NCBI GenBank assembly: GCA_045588345.1
Contig: JAZNDZ010000035.1
Location: forward strand, 1 to 19,053
Direction: 5' to 3'
Length of the DNA stretch: 19,053 nucleotides
Origin: HGM04593 sp045588345
GTDB lineage: Bacteria > Bacteroidota > Bacteroidia > Bacteroidales > Bacteroidaceae
Shown: positions 7,979 to 15,839 of the stretch, piece after piece
Layout of the letters: each line of letters opens with the position of its first letter
Position numbering within the stretch: the stretch's first letter is position 1
Notes under the pieces: model-generated
Told to the model about the DNA's origin: nothing
What the model saw: only the letters and a program-made list of their open reading frames with translations
Database searches by the model: none
Made by a program: the position numbers and the translations under genes

Positions 7979-9889
7979 TCAAAGATTTATTTTCTCAATG
8001 TTATAGTCTCTTGAGTAGTGTATGAAGTACAGTTTTTTATTCATCATTGCACCATTCTCTTTCATTCTCTCAAACTTGAATCCTGTCTGTATGGGCTGAG
8101 TTCTGCCCTCAATCTCGTTTATCTTCTCGGGGAACTCTTTGCCGTACATGCTTGCTGCAAGAACGAAATGGTAGCCTATGTCATAACCCAACATACTGTA
8201 GCACGGGTATATCTTTTGTGGGTCGCAATTGTACCAGCGTTTGAAGTCATCATGGAACCTTGATGCCTCAGGCAAAGAGAAGTGTGTGAAGAACGTCGCA
8301 TAGAAATATGTGTCCACTTCATATATCTGTTCTCTTGTCTGCTGTGCATAGACCTGCCATTCAGGGTAACCGAACAGCATATAACTTTGCATTACATCAG
8401 GGGCTATAGCCTTTGCCATAACAAGTGACGGCAATATCCTGTTGAGTGTCTCTTTTGATGATGACATGGGAATAATGACATTTCTTCTGAGGCTGTCTAT
8501 CGCCAATGTCCTGAATGTGTTTATAAATATATCCTCATCGCTTTCTCCGGTCTCATTTTTTATTGTTGACTCTTTCTCCAACACAATCTGTTCCATCTGC
8601 ACCGTAGTATAAGGGATGTTGTTTGCCGTAAGTTCTTCAATCAATTCATTGACAAAACTTTTTTTATTGCTTTTGACTGTATCTTCGACAAATATGACGT
8701 TGGCATCGGGGAATGTCGTGACAAAGTTCTTGGCCACATCCGGTTGAATGGACGATTGCAGGGTGTTCACAAAGAATACCATGGGGTTGTCGTATAGTTC
8801 CTCTTGCTTGTTGGAGAATGGCATTACAAGCGGAATACCTTTTTTGAGGGCAAATCCTGCCAATTGTTTATTGTGGTTAGGGTAGTATGCTCCAATTATG
8901 AGGTCCATGTTGTCAAGTGCTCCGCTTGTCAAAAGGCTGTCAAGGTCATTGTCCTTGAAACCGGAGTCAAATGTGCTTATCTCAAAGGCGTACTTCTTTT
9001 TCTTTGTCCTGTCTTTTGCAATGTCCAGTTTCAACTTCCTCATCGACATGAGAAATCCTTGGTAAAACTCAATCATTAGTTTCTGCTCGTCGGGCGCGTA
9101 ACGGTCAAGCAGATAGGGCAGTATTACTGCCACTCTCGTAACACCGTCTTCCTGTGAAAGGTGGTTGTCTACGTCTGTCGTTTTGTCTTCAGCAATTGTT
9201 GGCTTGTTGTCTTTGTCTACATGAATCTCTCTCTTCTTTGGAATGTTGACAATCATTTTCCTTTCGACTTCCCTGCCTTCGAGTTGGGGATTTGCTTTAA
9301 GGAAATCTTCTTCTGTTATGCCATATTTTTTGCATATTTTCTTTATTGTCTCACGTCTCTTTACCTTATGTGTCTTTTGAATCTCAAGTTTCTCTTCCTT
9401 CTTTATCTCAAACTTGAATGCCGGTTCCTTATCTTTTTTGTTTTCCGGTTTTACCGATACTTGGTCATTGTCCTTATGCGGTATGACAATCTCTTTGCCT
9501 ACCGGAAAATTCTTGATTGATATTCCGGGGTTTGCCAGGCATATATCATCTATTGTTACGCCATACTTTTTGCTTAGGCTGAAAAGTGTCTCTTTGCTGC
9601 GTATCGTGTGATACCGTTTCCCGTCACGTTCTAAAGCATTGTTGTCGCCAACGGTATTGCTGCGGTTGTTCTGGGGTATACTCAGTACCTGACCTATCGA
9701 GAGCGAGTTACCCTCAATCATGTTATTCTTCTTAATGGCATCGACTGTTGTGCCGTACATCTTGGAAATTGAGAACAGAGTCTGTCCACGTGTTACGGTG
9801 TGGGTGATGTATTCGTTACTCTGCGCCTTTGCAGTTATTGAGAACAGCAGAATGGATATAAATGCGATTATATGCGGGTATCTTTTCAT
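7979..9889 (-). CDS. Secreted protein with three LysM domains and a type I periplasmic-binding fold
   Basis: A 636-residue protein. A signal peptide (residues 1-22, ending ITAKA) is followed by three LysM peptidoglycan-binding repeats at about 28-72 (HTVTRGQTLFSISKMYG), 92-137 (HTIRSKETLFSLSKKYG) and 173-218 (HKVKRRETIKKICKKYG), joined by Lys/Glu-rich linkers. From about 251 onwards the sequence (RVAVILPYLL, FYQGFLMSM, LIIGAYYPNHNKQ) resembles the type I substrate-binding fold seen in branched-chain amino-acid binding proteins and in LpoA-like cell-wall regulators. It is therefore likely a periplasmic, wall-bound sensor or scaffold rather than a transporter subunit; no ABC importer is adjacent. 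The PorT-like gene follows at 2 nt. Start ATG 9889 is preceded by a plausible promoter. Confidence 0.88.
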   Translation of the reverse strand: MKRYPHIIAFISILLFSITAKAQSNEYITHTVTRGQTLFSISKMYGTTVDAIKKNNMIEGNSLSIGQVLSIPQNNRSNTVGDNNALERDGKRYHTIRSKETLFSLSKKYGVTIDDICLANPGISIKNFPVGKEIVIPHKDNDQVSVKPENKKDKEPAFKFEIKKEEKLEIQKTHKVKRRETIKKICKKYGITEEDFLKANPQLEGREVERKMIVNIPKKREIHVDKDNKPTIAEDKTTDVDNHLSQEDGVTRVAVILPYLLDRYAPDEQKLMIEFYQGFLMSMRKLKLDIAKDRTKKKKYAFEISTFDSGFKDNDLDSLLTSGALDNMDLIIGAYYPNHNKQLAGFALKKGIPLVMPFSNKQEELYDNPMVFFVNTLQSSIQPDVAKNFVTTFPDANVIFVEDTVKSNKKSFVNELIEELTANNIPYTTVQMEQIVLEKESTIKNETGESDEDIFINTFRTLAIDSLRRNVIIPMSSSKETLNRILPSLVMAKAIAPDVMQSYMLFGYPEWQVYAQQTREQIYEVDTYFYATFFTHFSLPEASRFHDDFKRWYNCDPQKIYPCYSMLGYDIGYHFVLAASMYGKEFPEKINEIEGRTQPIQTGFKFERMKENGAMMNKKLYFIHYSRDYNIEKINL

Positions 9890-9941
9890 GATTGTGCCGG
9901 TAGTCCTTTGTTTTTGTGTATGTATCTTGGTGTAAATTCAT

Positions 9942-9950
9942 GCGAAGATA
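9942..9950 (-). promoter_or_regulatory. Candidate -7 box for the LysM/PBP operon
   Basis: On the minus strand this reads TATCTTCGC, one base from the Bacteroidetes TAnnTTTGC -7 consensus, about 53 nt upstream of the LysM/PBP start. A TTC-A-A-A element lies about 20 nt upstream, a poor match to the -33 TTTG box. The 274-nt gap 9890-10163 otherwise shows no gene. Confidence 0.5.
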
Positions 9951-10077
9951 CAACTTAATTGTGATTATTTGAAGATATTGCAGCAAAAAACACTCTTTTT
10001 GGCTGTTTGTAATCCTTAACAAATGTGTATGATATTTAAAAATCTGTTCTTCGTGCTGTTTTGTCGGTTCGATTTAT

Positions 10078-10086
10078 TACTTTTGC
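10078..10086 (+). promoter_or_regulatory. Candidate -7 box for the CHU_C/uvrA operon
   Basis: TACTTTTGC matches TAnnTTTGC exactly, 77 nt before the start of the CHU_C gene. The nearest TTTTG (10059-10063) is only 14 nt upstream, shorter than the usual 19-21 nt, so the -33 element is uncertain. It diverges from the LysM/PBP promoter. Confidence 0.55.
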
Positions 10087-10163
10087 TTTCGGTAATGAAT
10101 ATGTTTCCTGTAATACGGAATAGCCTGTTCTTGCGTTAAGAAAATGGATAATGTTTTTTTGAT

Positions 10164-10892
10164 ATGGTAAGATTCTGTCAATTGATTCTGATGTTGTTGC
10201 TGGTGTCTGGGGCATCGGCTCAAGTAAATATTGAGGCTCCCGAGCCTCGCGCCGAGGTAGTTGATTCTAAGGGCGAAACTACGGGACTTGCCATAGGTGA
10301 GGAATTTTCGGGTGAAGCCCCAGTTACAGTTAGGCTGTATGCCGATGCCGATGAGGTAGACGGCTATTCTCTTGTCTGTTCGTGGGAGTTTACAAGGGAA
10401 GGTGAAACGACTCCTTATCTTGTGCGTTATGACAAGGATGTGGAACTGGAGATACGTGAAAGTGGTGCAACAATAATCCAGCCTAAGATTGTCTATACCA
10501 GCACTTCGGACAGCGAGATTGTATGGGAGTTCGGTGCGGAGGATTATGAACCGTTCCGCGTAGTGCTTTCCGAGTCAACTCTTGAGGCACCGAATGCTTT
10601 CTCGCCCAACGGTGATGGAATCAATGACTATTATAATGTCTATAATGTAAAGTCGATAGTCTCTTTCAGCGGTGCTATATACAACCGTTGGGGGCAGCAG
10701 CTGTATTCATGGGGCATTGACCAGATTGGATGTGAAGATTGTGGCTGGGATGGCACTTACAAAGGTAAAGATGTGAAACCGGGTGTTTATTACGTGGTCA
10801 TTAATGCCAAAGGTGCCGACGGTATAAAATATGAAATCCGCCGCGATGTGAACTTGTTGCGCGGATATACCGAAGAGACTGCCGCACCTTGA
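10164..10892 (+). CDS. Secreted protein with gliding-motility-associated C-terminal (CHU_C) domain
   Basis: A 242-residue protein starting with a signal peptide (residues 1-20, ending SGASAQ). Residues about 21-140 form an acidic, beta-rich region without a family I recognise, perhaps a PKD/Ig-like fold (SLVCSWEFTREGE). From about 141 to 230 it shows the CHU_C pattern: APNAFSPNGDGINDYYNV, IYNRWGQQLYSW, CGWDGTYKGKDVKPGVYYV. In gliding Bacteroidetes this C-terminal domain is a type B sorting signal for type IX secretion. Here the protein carries little besides the signal, and about 14 residues follow the domain, so it may be a structural surface or periplasmic protein. uvrA starts 4 nt downstream, so the two share a transcript. 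Confidence 0.85.
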   Translation: MVRFCQLILMLLLVSGASAQVNIEAPEPRAEVVDSKGETTGLAIGEEFSGEAPVTVRLYADADEVDGYSLVCSWEFTREGETTPYLVRYDKDVELEIRESGATIIQPKIVYTSTSDSEIVWEFGAEDYEPFRVVLSESTLEAPNAFSPNGDGINDYYNVYNVKSIVSFSGAIYNRWGQQLYSWGIDQIGCEDCGWDGTYKGKDVKPGVYYVVINAKGADGIKYEIRRDVNLLRGYTEETAAP

Positions 10893-10896
10893 TTTT

Positions 10897-13743
10897 ATGA
10901 AGAACAACGTGGAAAAAATTGAAGAGGAAAAAGGAATGATTGAGGTCTTTGGTGCGCGTGTACATAACCTCAAGAACATTGATGTGGAGATACCGCACGA
11001 TTCTCTTACCGTTGTAACGGGTTTGAGTGGCAGCGGTAAATCGTCCTTGGCTTTCGATACAATATTTGCAGAGGGGCAGCGCCGATATCTTGAGACATTC
11101 TCTACATACGCACGCAACTTCCTTGGCGGAATGGAACGTCCTGATGTCGATAAGATTACAGGTCTCAGTCCTGTAATCTCAATTGAGCAGAAGACTACAA
11201 ACAAGAACCCGCGCTCTACTGTGGGTACTACAACCGAAATATATGATTATCTGCGACTGCTTTTCTCGCGTGCAGCCGATGCGTATTCATACCTCTCTGG
11301 CGAGAAAATGGTAAAATATACCGAAGAGCAGATTCTTGACCTCATTCTCAGTGAATATGACGGCAAACGCATATATATGCTTGCTCCGCTTGTAAAGGGA
11401 CGTAAAGGTCATTATAAAGAACTTTTTGAGCAGATGATGCGTAAAGGGTATCTGAACGTGCGTATTGACGGCGAGATGTGCGAAATGTCGCGTGGCATGA
11501 TGCTCGAGCGTTACAAGAATCACGATATTGAGGTGGTAATTGATAAACTGGCCGTTGATGCAAAGGATACCAAGCGCTTGAAACAGAGCCTTTCTGCTGC
11601 ATTGACTCAAGGAGAGGGGCTTGTTATGATAATGGAGATGCCATCGGGTAGCGTACGTTATTACAGCAAACGTCTCATGTGCCCTGTGACAGGTCTTTCA
11701 TATAAGGAACCCGACCCACATAACTTCTCATTCAATTCACCTCAAGGCTTTTGCCACAAGTGCAAGGGATTGGGAGTTGTCAGTCAGGTCGATGTCGACA
11801 AGGTTGTTCCCGACCGCTCGCTCTCGGTGTACGACGGTGCTTTGGCACCGCTTGGCAAGTACCGCCGTTCTTCAATATTCCAGCAGATAGAGGCTGTGCT
11901 GGCACGCTACGATGCCGACCTACATACACCTGTTGAGCAGTTGGGCGACGAGGTTATTGATGAAATCCTTTACGGTTCTCCGGTACCTTTAAAACTGTGC
12001 AGTTCCTCGGACATGTTCTATGACAGCATTGCCACGTATGATGGGCTTGTAAAATATATACAGCTCCAAAAAGAGACAAGTGTATCGGCAAAGGAATTGC
12101 GTTGGGCCGAACAGTTCTCGGTTATGCAAGAGTGTCCTGAGTGTAAAGGTGCCCGTCTAAACAAGGAGGCTCTTCATTACCGTTTAGGCGGCAAGAATAT
12201 CCATGAACTCGCTTCAATGGATATTTCGAATCTGCATGAATGGCTTTCGGGGCTTGATGCGCTCCTTTCCGATAAACAACGTGCCATAGCAGGCGAGATT
12301 GTAAAAGAGATACAGTCACGTATCGGATTTCTGCTCGATGTCGGGCTCGGTTATCTGTCGCTGAACCGTTCATCGGCTTCGTTGTCGGGTGGCGAGGGAC
12401 AGCGTATACGTCTTGCTACCCAAGTAGGTTCGCAGTTGGTGAATGTATTTTATATTCTTGATGAACCGAGCATCGGACTTCATCCGCGTGATAATGACAG
12501 GCTTATAAATTCCCTGAAGAATTTGCGTGACCTTGGCAATACGGTAATAGTGGTAGAGCATGACCGTGACATTATGCTTGCTGCCGATTATGTGATAGAC
12601 CTGGGTCCGAAGGCCGGGCGCAAGGGTGGTGAGGTGGTCTTTGCCGGAACACCTGAGCAGATGCTCAAGGGCAATACAATGACGGCACGTTTCCTTAACG
12701 GTGAGGAGAGAATAGAGGTCCCTAAAAAACGTCGTGAAGGAAATGGTGAATCAATAAAATTATTCGGGGCGTGCGGAAACAACCTAAAGAATGTAAATGT
12801 CGAGTTCCCGCTGGGCAAACTCATTTGTATTACTGGCGTTTCGGGCGGCGGAAAATCCTCTCTGGTGAACGATACCTTGCAGCCAATCCTTGCAAAGCAT
12901 TTCTATCGTGCCTTAGGTGAGCCGTTGCCATACGATAGTATTGAGGGTATTGAGAACATTGACAAGGTTGTTAATGTAGACCAGTCACCGCTTGGCCGTA
13001 CACCACGCTCAAATCCTGCAACATATACCGGGGTGTTCTCCGATATCCGCAACCTTTTTGTAGACCTGCCCGAAGCGAAAATAAGAGGCTACAAGCCCGG
13101 GCGTTTTTCGTTCAATGTCAAGGGCGGGCGTTGTGAGGAGTGTGGCGGTAACGGATACAAGACACTTGAGATGAACTTCTTGCCCGACGTGCTTGTGCCC
13201 TGTGAGGTTTGTCATGGCAAGCGCTATAACCGCGAGACACTTGAAGTGCGGTATAAAGGCAAGTCCATAGCCGATGTCCTTGACATGACAATCAACATGG
13301 CTGTAGAGTTCTTCGAGAATGTCCCTGCAATTCTCAATAAAATAAAGGTGTTGCAGGATGTGGGTCTTGGATACATAAAACTGGGTCAGCCTTCAACAAC
13401 ATTGTCAGGCGGCGAGAGTCAGCGTGTGAAACTTGCTACCGAACTATCTAAGCGCGATACAGGAAAGACGCTCTATTTGCTTGATGAACCTACCACAGGT
13501 CTGCATTTTGAGGATATACGTGTTCTCATGAATGTAATAAACCGTCTTGTGGATAAAGGGAATACTGTTATAATAATAGAGCATAACCTTGATGTAATCA
13601 AAATGGCTGACTATATAATAGACATGGGGCCTGAAGGAGGCCGTGATGGCGGAATGGTAATGGCAACCGGCACTCCCGAGGAGATTGTCGCCAAAGGAGT
13701 GGGATGTACAGCACCTTATCTGGCCAAGGAACTTGAGAGATAA
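10897..13743 (+). CDS. uvrA: Excinuclease ABC subunit A (UvrA paralogue)
   Basis: A 948-residue protein of usual UvrA length; it is the damage-recognition ATPase of nucleotide excision repair, acting with UvrB in the cytoplasm. Both ATPase modules are intact: Walker A TGLSGSGKSS (41-50) and GVSGGGKSS (about 646-654), signatures LSGGEGQRIRLA and LSGGESQRVKLA, Walker B segments YILDEPSIGLHP and YLLDEPTTGLHF. The last zinc module is complete (CEECGGNGYK ... CEVCHGKRYN). The first zinc module reads CPVTG (Cys262, Thr265) ... CHKCKG (Cys286, Cys289), so one of four Cys ligands is missing. This, and LETFSTYARNFLGGMERPDVD in place of the more common version, suggest the second UvrA type that many Bacteroidetes carry. 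Met14 (MIEVFGAR) is an alternative start. It is co-transcribed with the CHU_C gene. Confidence 0.95.
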   Translation: MKNNVEKIEEEKGMIEVFGARVHNLKNIDVEIPHDSLTVVTGLSGSGKSSLAFDTIFAEGQRRYLETFSTYARNFLGGMERPDVDKITGLSPVISIEQKTTNKNPRSTVGTTTEIYDYLRLLFSRAADAYSYLSGEKMVKYTEEQILDLILSEYDGKRIYMLAPLVKGRKGHYKELFEQMMRKGYLNVRIDGEMCEMSRGMMLERYKNHDIEVVIDKLAVDAKDTKRLKQSLSAALTQGEGLVMIMEMPSGSVRYYSKRLMCPVTGLSYKEPDPHNFSFNSPQGFCHKCKGLGVVSQVDVDKVVPDRSLSVYDGALAPLGKYRRSSIFQQIEAVLARYDADLHTPVEQLGDEVIDEILYGSPVPLKLCSSSDMFYDSIATYDGLVKYIQLQKETSVSAKELRWAEQFSVMQECPECKGARLNKEALHYRLGGKNIHELASMDISNLHEWLSGLDALLSDKQRAIAGEIVKEIQSRIGFLLDVGLGYLSLNRSSASLSGGEGQRIRLATQVGSQLVNVFYILDEPSIGLHPRDNDRLINSLKNLRDLGNTVIVVEHDRDIMLAADYVIDLGPKAGRKGGEVVFAGTPEQMLKGNTMTARFLNGEERIEVPKKRREGNGESIKLFGACGNNLKNVNVEFPLGKLICITGVSGGGKSSLVNDTLQPILAKHFYRALGEPLPYDSIEGIENIDKVVNVDQSPLGRTPRSNPATYTGVFSDIRNLFVDLPEAKIRGYKPGRFSFNVKGGRCEECGGNGYKTLEMNFLPDVLVPCEVCHGKRYNRETLEVRYKGKSIADVLDMTINMAVEFFENVPAILNKIKVLQDVGLGYIKLGQPSTTLSGGESQRVKLATELSKRDTGKTLYLLDEPTTGLHFEDIRVLMNVINRLVDKGNTVIIIEHNLDVIKMADYIIDMGPEGGRDGGMVMATGTPEEIVAKGVGCTAPYLAKELER

Positions 13744-13791
13744 CCATATAATAAGCCGCTAATTAGCGGCTTATTATATGGTTATCTCTCA
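13734..13791. terminator. 58-bp perfect palindrome shared by convergent genes
   Basis: The two 29-base arms are exact reverse complements with no spacer (centre 13762/13763; core GCCGCTAATTAGCGGC). The left arm begins inside the last codons of uvrA and includes its TAA; the right arm ends with the TGA of the convergent lipoprotein gene (13789-13791). It is likely the bidirectional terminator for both. It has no T tract directly after either arm, only AT-rich stem bases. Confidence 0.85.
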
Positions 13792-14163
13792 GAACTTCTT
13801 CAGTGTCAGTGTCGCGTCCATTGACCTCAGTACCATTCTGCTGCGGTCAAGGTGGATGACTCCGAACCTTTCGTTGCTAGGGTTGAACAGGCCATACTCT
13901 TCTGGCTTCTTTGGCATGATAATCATCTGAACATATAGTGAGTCGCCGACATGCTGGAAACGGCCTTTTCCATCTCCAATCTGAATCAGTTCAAGTTGTA
14001 TTGACCAGAAATAACTTTCTTGTTTCTTGTTTATTACGGAATCATTTTCAGAAAGTTCTATTTGCATGAGTTTCCAAAAACCCCCAAGGTCGCCATTCTT
14101 ATCTTCCTTTTGGCAAGATACAAGCATTGTAATGCCTAATAGTATAAAAATTATCTTCTTCAT
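13789..14163 (-). CDS. Small lipoprotein, lipocalin-like candidate
   Basis: A 124-residue protein with a lipoprotein signal: MKKIIFILLG followed by lipobox LVSC, with Cys17 as the lipidated residue. The mature part starts with polar residues, then GGFWKLMQIEL and alternating beta-like segments ending IHLDRSRMVLRSMDATLTLKKF. This is reminiscent of small Bacteroidetes lipocalin-like or DUF4847-type lipoproteins, but I cannot assign the family firmly. It follows the Wzi gene by 14 nt on the same strand, so it is probably its operon partner and a periplasm-facing lipoprotein. Its stop codon is part of the 58-bp palindrome. Confidence 0.8.
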   Translation of the reverse strand: MKKIIFILLGITMLVSCQKEDKNGDLGGFWKLMQIELSENDSVINKKQESYFWSIQLELIQIGDGKGRFQHVGDSLYVQMIIMPKKPEEYGLFNPSNERFGVIHLDRSRMVLRSMDATLTLKKF

Positions 14164-14177
14164 ATCTTGTATACAGG

Positions 14178-15740
14178 TTAGTAATCGAATATGTTACGGC
14201 GTGTTATTGTAATCATTCCTCCATAATTGTCACCGTATAGTTCTCCGCTGTCAAATGCAAATGATGTTGTTATGCTCCATTTTTTCATGGACTTAGGGCT
14301 GAATGTGAGTTCAATCAGTCCTGATGTGTTTTCTGCCATCTCTATGAATGGTTTCTTATATGTTCCCCAGTTATTGCTTTTTGTGAGCAATAGTCTGTAT
14401 TCGAGCCAATCGAGCGGTGAACCTTCAATGCCGAAGTGGAAAGCCTCTACGCGGTTGTTATATACGTCAAGTGTGCCGTCTGTGTTGTATACAGGGGATG
14501 TCACCAGCGGTGTTCCAATCATCATTCCATAGTTGAACCAGCCGTTGTATGTCCCATGCCAGTAGTTGTGGTCGGCGCAACTTATTTGGTCGGGAATAAT
14601 GCTGCTGGCATCATGATAAATAGGGCCTGATTGATTCTTGAGGTTGAAGTATTCAATGACGACTCCTTTTATCCAATTGAATCTTTTCAGTTCAAGTTCC
14701 AGTCCTACAAGTTGCTCGGTCCAAATGCCGTATTCCCAGAACATTTGTGATTGGTCATCGAATACATGTTCGTATGTAATTCTCAACTTCCAATCCTTGT
14801 CGTTCCATGTGATTGCTCCCAACCAACTTCCAACCATGTTGCCGGCTACATTGGTTTTGTCTGAAATGGTGTATTCATTGTCTCCTTTTGTAGGCAGGAA
14901 TGCTGTCCAGTAATCCTTTGGACGTGCCGGACTGTCGACGGTCACTCCTTTTTCGTTAAGATAATTATGTGTGATTCCGCCGAACTGTGTTACCATGTGC
15001 AGGCCTATTTCTGCAGTCAGAGGGAATTTCTCCTCATTGCCGAATCGTGCGAATCCTGCCTTTGAATGGTAGCGTACACCGGCTGTACGCGACTTGCCGG
15101 CATCAACAAAATCTTTTTGCCAATTCTCGTCGCTGAACCAGCCGTATGCAAGATGACCTCTGATACCGAACCAGCCTTTAGTTCCGGGAATGTTCCAGTA
15201 TTCGGGGAGTTCAATGCGTATCTGCGGTATGGGGCGTGCGTTGCTGCTTTCAACCAGGGAACCGCTGCTCAGGCGTGGGTTCTGTATGTATCCCCAACGC
15301 TCCTTCTGCCCGAACGAAATATTCATTCTTTTCCATTTAAGGTCAAAGTAAGCCTGTTGAATGAAGACATTTGATGTCAGGTTGTAGCCTCCGACAATAT
15401 CTGCTCCCCATTCCAGCGTAATGCCGGAATTGCTGAAAATATTCCGTCCGCCGATGCCTGCTTTGGCGTATGCCCAGTCATTTTCGCGACTTCCGATTCC
15501 GTGCCTGTTCGATAAGTGCCACATGGGCGCATAATCTCCGTTGCCGAAGACTGACCTTGCCTCGTATCTTGTGTAAATGACTTTTTTAGCGAAAGGAACT
15601 GTGTCGGTGAGCCATGTCAATTCTTTCTCTGTGTTGCAATTGTCATAGTGCTTGCCTGTACCGTCGTTCAAAATCTCTGCATTAATGGTGCTTGTTGTCA
15701 TTATTACCATTATTGCCATTAACAATCTTATATTCTCCAT
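14178..15740 (-). CDS. Capsule assembly Wzi-family outer-membrane protein
   Basis: A 520-residue protein with a signal peptide (about residues 1-21, ending STINA). The remainder is rich in short aromatic beta strands (YTRYEARSVFGNGDYAPMWH, NISFGQKERWGYI, GWFGIRGHLAYGWF, WKLRITYEHVFDD), ending SFAFDSGELYG ... RRNIFDY. The pattern, especially FGNGDYAPMWH and the KERWGY segment, fits the Wzi family (Caps_assemb_Wzi). In E. coli Wzi is an 18-strand barrel that binds capsular polysaccharide at the surface. No capsule synthesis locus is adjacent, apart from rfbB about 7 kb away, so the ligand is unknown. A good -7 box lies upstream, and the lipoprotein gene follows 14 nt downstream. Confidence 0.88.
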   Translation of the reverse strand: MENIRLLMAIMVIMTTSTINAEILNDGTGKHYDNCNTEKELTWLTDTVPFAKKVIYTRYEARSVFGNGDYAPMWHLSNRHGIGSRENDWAYAKAGIGGRNIFSNSGITLEWGADIVGGYNLTSNVFIQQAYFDLKWKRMNISFGQKERWGYIQNPRLSSGSLVESSNARPIPQIRIELPEYWNIPGTKGWFGIRGHLAYGWFSDENWQKDFVDAGKSRTAGVRYHSKAGFARFGNEEKFPLTAEIGLHMVTQFGGITHNYLNEKGVTVDSPARPKDYWTAFLPTKGDNEYTISDKTNVAGNMVGSWLGAITWNDKDWKLRITYEHVFDDQSQMFWEYGIWTEQLVGLELELKRFNWIKGVVIEYFNLKNQSGPIYHDASSIIPDQISCADHNYWHGTYNGWFNYGMMIGTPLVTSPVYNTDGTLDVYNNRVEAFHFGIEGSPLDWLEYRLLLTKSNNWGTYKKPFIEMAENTSGLIELTFSPKSMKKWSITTSFAFDSGELYGDNYGGMITITRRNIFDY

Positions 15741-15773
15741 GTCATTAAATGGGCTTGAAATATATCAGTTAGT

Positions 15774-15782
15774 GCAAAGATA
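15774..15782 (-). promoter_or_regulatory. -7 box upstream of the Wzi gene
   Basis: The minus strand reads TATCTTTGC, an exact TAnnTTTGC, ending about 33 nt before the Wzi start codon. I find no clear TTTG at the expected 19-21 nt upstream, so only the -7 element is claimed. Confidence 0.6.
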
Positions 15783-15839
15783 ACAAATAAACATTACGAA
15801 TTGCTTTATTTGCATGAAAACTCCATGCGAAATCCGGCG

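Noticed and set aside
7977..7982. TTG start for the PorT-like gene, and likewise TTG 4810 for the permease
   Set aside because: An ATG lies two to four codons later with a normal signal or membrane N-terminus in each case.
9161..9520. 119-residue plus-strand open frame rich in Phe, Leu and Cys that looks membrane-like
   Set aside because: It is the reverse of Lys/Glu-rich linkers and LysM repeats, which produces false hydrophobic translations.
9890..10163. A riboswitch or small RNA gene in the divergent gap
   Set aside because: I see only the two -7 boxes and AT-rich spacer; no strong hairpin or known RNA motif.
7290..10892. A type IX secretion locus
   Set aside because: Only a PorT-like fold and a CHU_C domain are present; no SprA/Sov, PorV, PorK/L/M/N or PorU genes are in the window.
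10707..11204. 165-residue minus-strand open frame across the CHU_C/uvrA junction
   Set aside because: It overlaps two clear genes on the other strand and has no signal or family feature.
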